NCBI GenBank assembly: GCA_949128115.1
Contig: OX421968.1
Span: forward strand, 25,776,377-25,840,376
Source of the DNA: Anaspis maculata
Taxonomy: Eukaryota; Arthropoda; Insecta; Coleoptera; Scraptiidae
Direction: 5' to 3'
Length of the DNA stretch: 64,000 nucleotides
Shown here: in pieces, positions 60,253-64,000 of the stretch
Layout: each line of letters begins with the position of its first letter
Position numbering within the stretch: the stretch's first letter is position 1
The notes under the pieces: model-generated
What the model was told of the DNA's origin: nothing
The model's input: the letters and a program-made list of their open reading frames with translations, nothing else
Databases searched by the model: none
Program-made: the position numbers and the translations under genes

Positions 60253-60587
60253 CTATCGTAATCGTCGAGATTCATCAGCCTGGGGTTGCGTTCCTCGTCG
60301 AGCTGGCTCAAGATACGCAGCTGCTCTTCAGGCGAAGCCTTTCCCAACTTTTTCGACATAAAATGGGCGTACAGCTCCGTCTGAGTGATCAAGAAATTCA
60401 GCTTCCTCTGTTGCCGCTTGGCCTCGACCAGTTCATGGTCGATCTTCCTCTGTTCCTCTGCTTCTTTTTCAAGACGTTTCTTCACTTCTCGATCGAACTT
60501 CCTTGAGCGTTTCCAATACGCAATGTTCTCCCGCGCCAGGCGCTTCATCCTCCACTGTTGTTCCTTCACCGTCCTAGCTGATTGCAG
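60253..60587 (-). CDS. INO80: INO80 exon: DBINO domain
   Basis: 335 bp. Acceptor TTTTTTGTGCTACAG; donor GATAG then GTAAAG. It encodes QSARTVKEQQWRMKRLAREN, YWKRSRKFDREVKKRLEKEA and the DBINO hallmark QQRKLNFLITQTELYAHFM, followed by PEEQLRILSQLDEE and LDDYD. The DBINO/HSA-type helical region binds DNA and actin-related proteins upstream of the ATPase. The strongly charged coiled helices are typical. Phase 0 at the start agrees with the exon at 62330-62668. Confidence 0.95.
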
Positions 60588-61212
60588 CTGTAGCACAAAA
60601 AATATCGTGCGTGGAAATTTAAAGAAAAAACCTAAGAGGTATGAGAGCAAGACAAACTGTTTTCAAGATTTGAATCTCATTGATCTACGATTTGAGAAGT
60701 AAAAAAGAGGTATTCAACAACGCCCAATTTCACGAAAATTCAACTCTTGTTTTATTGAACCGACCTGGTTTTAACCGTAGCACTTAACATATTTCAGGGT
60801 TTATACAGGTATAGCGTTTCATTACAAAATATTTCTAAAATGACTGGCAAGGTATGGCGAACCAGTTCGTTGAAAAATCGGCATTTTCGGCAAAAAACGA
60901 ATAGCAATTCGAACACATACTTGATTAAATGTGTTCATCAAGTGACATAAGTTACAAATAATTTTTTATTAGAAATAAAAAAATTAGAAATCACAAATTT
61001 TGAGATATTAATATTTTGAAAGCTATCAATGATTCCTATCCATTATCTATCAATCAATCAATCAACAAAGAAATTAATACTTGTGCTCATGGCCGTTGAA
61101 GAGTTTTTAATGCGATTGAAAAAGTTTTTTTTAATAAAAAAATTCAAACTCGACATCATTGTGCTTTCGCAAGAAAAAGTGTCACGACCGCTGATCATTG
61201 ATTCCCAAGAGC

Positions 61213-61981
61213 CGTATTCATATCTCGCTTTTAAGCTAAAAGCGCATTCAGAGGTGCACTTTTAGGGGCTATTCATTCATATTTGAGTGTTCACATTACA
61301 TAATTACAATAGACCATATTAATTATTCTCACTTTCCCCTTCCACTAGTCATTTGTAAGTTAGGTATGTGCCTGTGACCATGCGCACTGCAGTAGAAGAT
61401 CTCGCGCGCCACAGCATGCATAGAAAACGGAACTTTGCTGTCGCTGTCAGAATTTACGATTTCAAGGTGTTTTCTTGATTCTTGGGACGTTTTAACATTT
61501 TTAACCATACTATTACGTGACGGCTGACGCTCGGTTCGCTTTCAAGCGCTGTCAAAATTCTCGTTAGCGGGAGTTGTGCAATAAAATATGGCGGGTAATT
61601 TGAAATTGTTTTGGATTCAAAAACCCCATTCTAAATTGCTTCGCATAAACTTCACAGCAAGATTTTCCATTTCATTATGGTGAAAAGTAGATCAGGTGTT
61701 TCTTTTCACACACTTGCTATGTTATACATTCGTTGAAATTGTCAATTTGCACCTTGAATTGATCATTTTACAAAGTCATTCAACATGCATATTCTTATGG
61801 GAGTCTCAACCCAGCACATGTGGTTGTCTCTCTCCCCGATCTGCGACTGCGCTCTGAATAAATAATATGGTCAATTATTACATATGGCCGTTCAATTCTA
61901 ATATGAATATATTTTTGAAAACTCAAATATAAACGGAGCTGTAAATGCGCTTTTAGCTTAAAAGCAAGATATGAATACGGT
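61213..61981. repeat. Foldback element containing the second TIR MITE
   Basis: GCCGTATTCATATCTCGCTT at 61211 is mirrored by AAGCAAGATATGAATACGGT at about 61963-61982, as is CTTTTAAGCTAAAAGCGC. Excluding the 561 bp MITE, the element is only about 210 bp. Confidence 0.8.
61312..61872. mobile_element. MITE with 17 bp terminal inverted repeats, copy B
   Basis: Same element as 5757-6318 in the same orientation, 561 bp, with one change in the right inverted repeat (AATAAATAATATGGTC). It sits in the loop of the small foldback 61213-61981, in the INO80 intron 60588-62329. Confidence 0.88.
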
Positions 61982-62329
61982 CCGAAATGTTTAATTTTTT
62001 TTTATAAATAGCATTGACCGTACATTCCTCTTTGAAGTAGAATAATGTAAAGTTGAATCATTTTACTGAAAAATGAAGCATTCAAAAACCAATTCAGGTT
62101 TCTATAAAAAAAAAAGACGATGAATGAGAGCTCGCACAAATATGGCGGAGTAAACGAGCTTTGCAAGTCAAGATGAAGAAAATTTGAAAAAAAATGAGGA
62201 TTTGTTGCAACAAGAAAATTAGAATTTTTAATGAATTTGTTCCATACTTTTGCCGGTTTTTGTATGTCATGTTAGTAACGTTTCGTTACTTCCCTTTCAA
62301 AGTTAACTTTCACTTGAAAAAATACTTAC

Positions 62330-62668
62330 TGCTTTTTGTCGGCCATACTTCAGGCATTGCTGTGCAACTCTCCTGCACTGTATCAGCATCTCTTTGTGCC
62401 GGTTCATTTTCGACCTGTGCTGTTTGCCGATTTCCTTTTTGGCCATGTTCGTAAAGATCTTCTTCCGTTTGACTTTCATCACTTCCTCCCATTTCTTTCT
62501 GGATTCTTCGTCCTTGAACTTCTTCAATTTCTTCTTGCTGGAACCGTGCGAGTTGGCCTGATGTGAGTTCTGGCTGAGTGACTGGCTGAAGTCGGAGTTC
62601 ACATTGGAGTCTTCATCGAGATTTTGGAAATCCATTACATTGTCCAGCGAAATCATGCATGGTTCATC
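62330..62668 (-). CDS. INO80: INO80 exon: region upstream of and entering DBINO
   Basis: 339 bp (113 codons). Acceptor GTTATCAG before GATGAA; donor GCA then GTAAGT. The first half is acidic and Ser/Asn-rich (SLDNVMDFQNLDED, SQSLSQNSHQANSHGSSKKK). The second half is basic and helical, with RKKWEEVMKVKRKKIFTNMA and HKEMLIQCRRVAQQCLKYG, corresponding to the RR.VW..I.K.E...H.....N.....A..C..E.R region at the start of DBINO. It joins in frame to LQSARTVKEQQW of the next exon. The exact 5' boundary is less certain than the donor. Confidence 0.85.
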
Positions 62669-63319
62669 CTGATAACAAAACCGTATAAACTGAATGTCAG
62701 TGTCGAATCAATTGGAAAACAAGATGATCTAGGTTACAAATAATTAGGAAGGCCAAAAATTGATTGTCAAATTCTATCCCTAGCTACTAGTTCACTTTTT
62801 ATTGTCAGGTCAGGTCGAGATACTGATAAGTTCCATAGGCTGAGCAACGATATCAAGTAAACAGATCCCTACCACTAAGTAGCCAGTGATCTGTGCCACA
62901 GCTTGAACAGCGACATCATGATTGTTAATCCCGTTTACAAGATAATATCATGAATACCCATGACATTACTAATAATAAATAATGAATAGTTTTGTGACGA
63001 TAGTTATTTCTGTATATAGGTACACATTAAAAGCAGGTTCCTTTTACATGACAAAACGTGGTTTTTCAGTAATAAAACTATTATGATTGAGAACGTAATA
63101 GCATGCAGGTCTTTCATGTCTTCTCTCTAACAACAGGGCGCATGTATCGAACATTTAATGGCTCGAGAATATATGCTTGACTCTCCCAAAACACTTAAGC
63201 GTTGATTGGTTTCAGTTTTTTGCAATCGCCTTCTCTTAGTTAGGGATAACATGTTTTTGTTTTAGCGGTGGGCAGGTATTCGTGTTGTCACTGGCAGTGC
63301 CTCCTTAGCGTCGCCTCAG
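62669..63319. other. INO80 intron, no feature seen
   Basis: AT-rich unique DNA between the first well-supported exon and the SINE-like element. Confidence 0.4.
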
Positions 63320-63560
63320 TACTCAAACAGCGACGCTGGGTGATTTGCACACCACCCACCATTTTATGGACGCATCAATAGCTAAGTTTTTGAAACCATT
63401 TTTTCGGTGTCCTTCTCGTTTCACCCTTTTACCCTTGACGTGACTTACACGCCAAGGTACTAGAGACCGCATGAAAATTTCCACCTGGCCCGAGCCGGAT
63501 TCGAACCCACGATCCCTGGAATTATGGTGTCTACCCACCTACAGGCCGCCGGCCGTCAGT
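63320..63560 (-). mobile_element. Possible tRNA-derived SINE
   Basis: On the minus strand, a perfect RNA polymerase III B box, GGTTCGAATCC, lies at 63497-63507, about 35 bp downstream of an A-box-like TGTAGGTGGGTAGAC. The region between does not fold as a tRNA (stems mismatch) and a tRNA-unrelated body follows. This is the layout of a SINE head. A single copy is present here, so family status is untested. Confidence 0.5.
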
Positions 63561-63853
63561 GCCTGTCAGTCCTGGATTCAGGCGAACTTTCGTTACGACA
63601 CACACTATTCAGGCCTATGCTCAAAATCTGTGTCGCTTCTCGATCTTGGTCGTCCGGCGGTCTGACGTGTTCGACACACACCTACCGATTAGCAATAGAG
63701 CTCAGCCTGACAGGATTAGAACTGATAATTCACTATACACTAAAAAGTTTTTGAAACTGATCAGTTTCGCACTACCTTCCGTTCGTAGTGCTGTGCCCCG
63801 TGAAAATGATCTCAAGAAGAAAGAAAACCCTGTTCATTATCATAATAATTTAC

Positions 63854-63933
63854 TTCTGTGTTGTCATTTTCTTCGTCACTGTCTCTGCTTCTTTCACTTT
63901 CCTCGGCGGTATCTTGCGTTGCCCTTGATTCCT
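63854..63933 (-). CDS. INO80: Tentative acidic N-terminal INO80 exon
   Basis: The frame reads EESRATQDTAEESERSRDSD then EENDNTE, ending at GAA with GTAAAT as a possible donor in phase 0, which matches the start of 62330-62668. The acidic, serine-rich composition suits the INO80 N-terminus, but this region is poorly conserved, the acceptor (CTGACCAAG) is weak, and the frame stays open to the window edge. Confidence 0.3.
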
Positions 63934-64000
63934 CTTGGTCAGCAGTGAATAGAAGCCAGTTGAAATAGAATAGTGTGGGTACATAAACATCTTCGGAACC

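Noticed and set aside
63497..63507. tRNA gene on the minus strand
   Set aside because: B box is perfect, but acceptor, anticodon and T stems do not pair, so it is better read as a SINE head.

Overview
The window looks like insect nuclear DNA: AT-rich, split genes with GT-AG introns, and dense remnants of non-LTR retrotransposons, Tc1/mariner-type transposases and short inverted-repeat elements. The one host gene I can support is INO80, the ATPase of the INO80 chromatin-remodelling complex, on the minus strand. I read seven phase-consistent coding exons (62330-62668, 60253-60587, 57246-57541, 56688-57182, 53066-54244, 52874-53001, 22543-22710). They sum to 2,940 bp (980 codons) and run from the basic region before DBINO, through the first SNF2 lobe and the large INO80-specific insertion, to helicase motif V. 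An eighth, acidic N-terminal exon near 63.9 kb is only tentative. The wording of the exons matches insect INO80 best; the order of insect is not determinable here (a beetle is a guess).

The gene is very uneven. Between 52.9 and 62.7 kb six exons are separated by introns of 63 bp to 2.7 kb. Then a 30.2 kb intron (22711-52873) separates motif IV from motif V, leaving a 168 bp exon alone at 22.5 kb. The next expected segment (motif VI and the C-terminus) was not found from 22542 down to 1, so that stretch appears to be part of a second intron of more than 22.5 kb. In effect almost the whole window is transcribed as INO80 intron.

The introns are packed with transposable elements, often nested. 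The dominant class is long foldback (palindromic) elements of 0.6-2.8 kb, many ending in CAGGGTG...CACCCTG next to TA. Also present are Helentron-like non-autonomous elements with about 260 bp G-rich tandem units, a (GGAC)n tract and co-varying subterminal inverted repeats (24349-26289, 34963-37610, 15018-16339); a 1,058 bp direct tandem duplication (31193-33309); several small MITE families (TAA, TTAA or unknown target duplications); five decayed LINE fragments; two decayed DDE transposases; a hAT-like AAATAC-rich element; and a possible tRNA-derived SINE. The nesting gives several internal empty sites, so insertion order and target duplications can be read directly from this one sequence.

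No rRNA, functional tRNA, CRISPR, promoter or bacterial feature was seen. The most unusual point is that one essential chromatin gene must transcribe and splice through well over a dozen kilobase-scale hairpins, one beginning about 40 bp from the acceptor of the isolated motif V exon.
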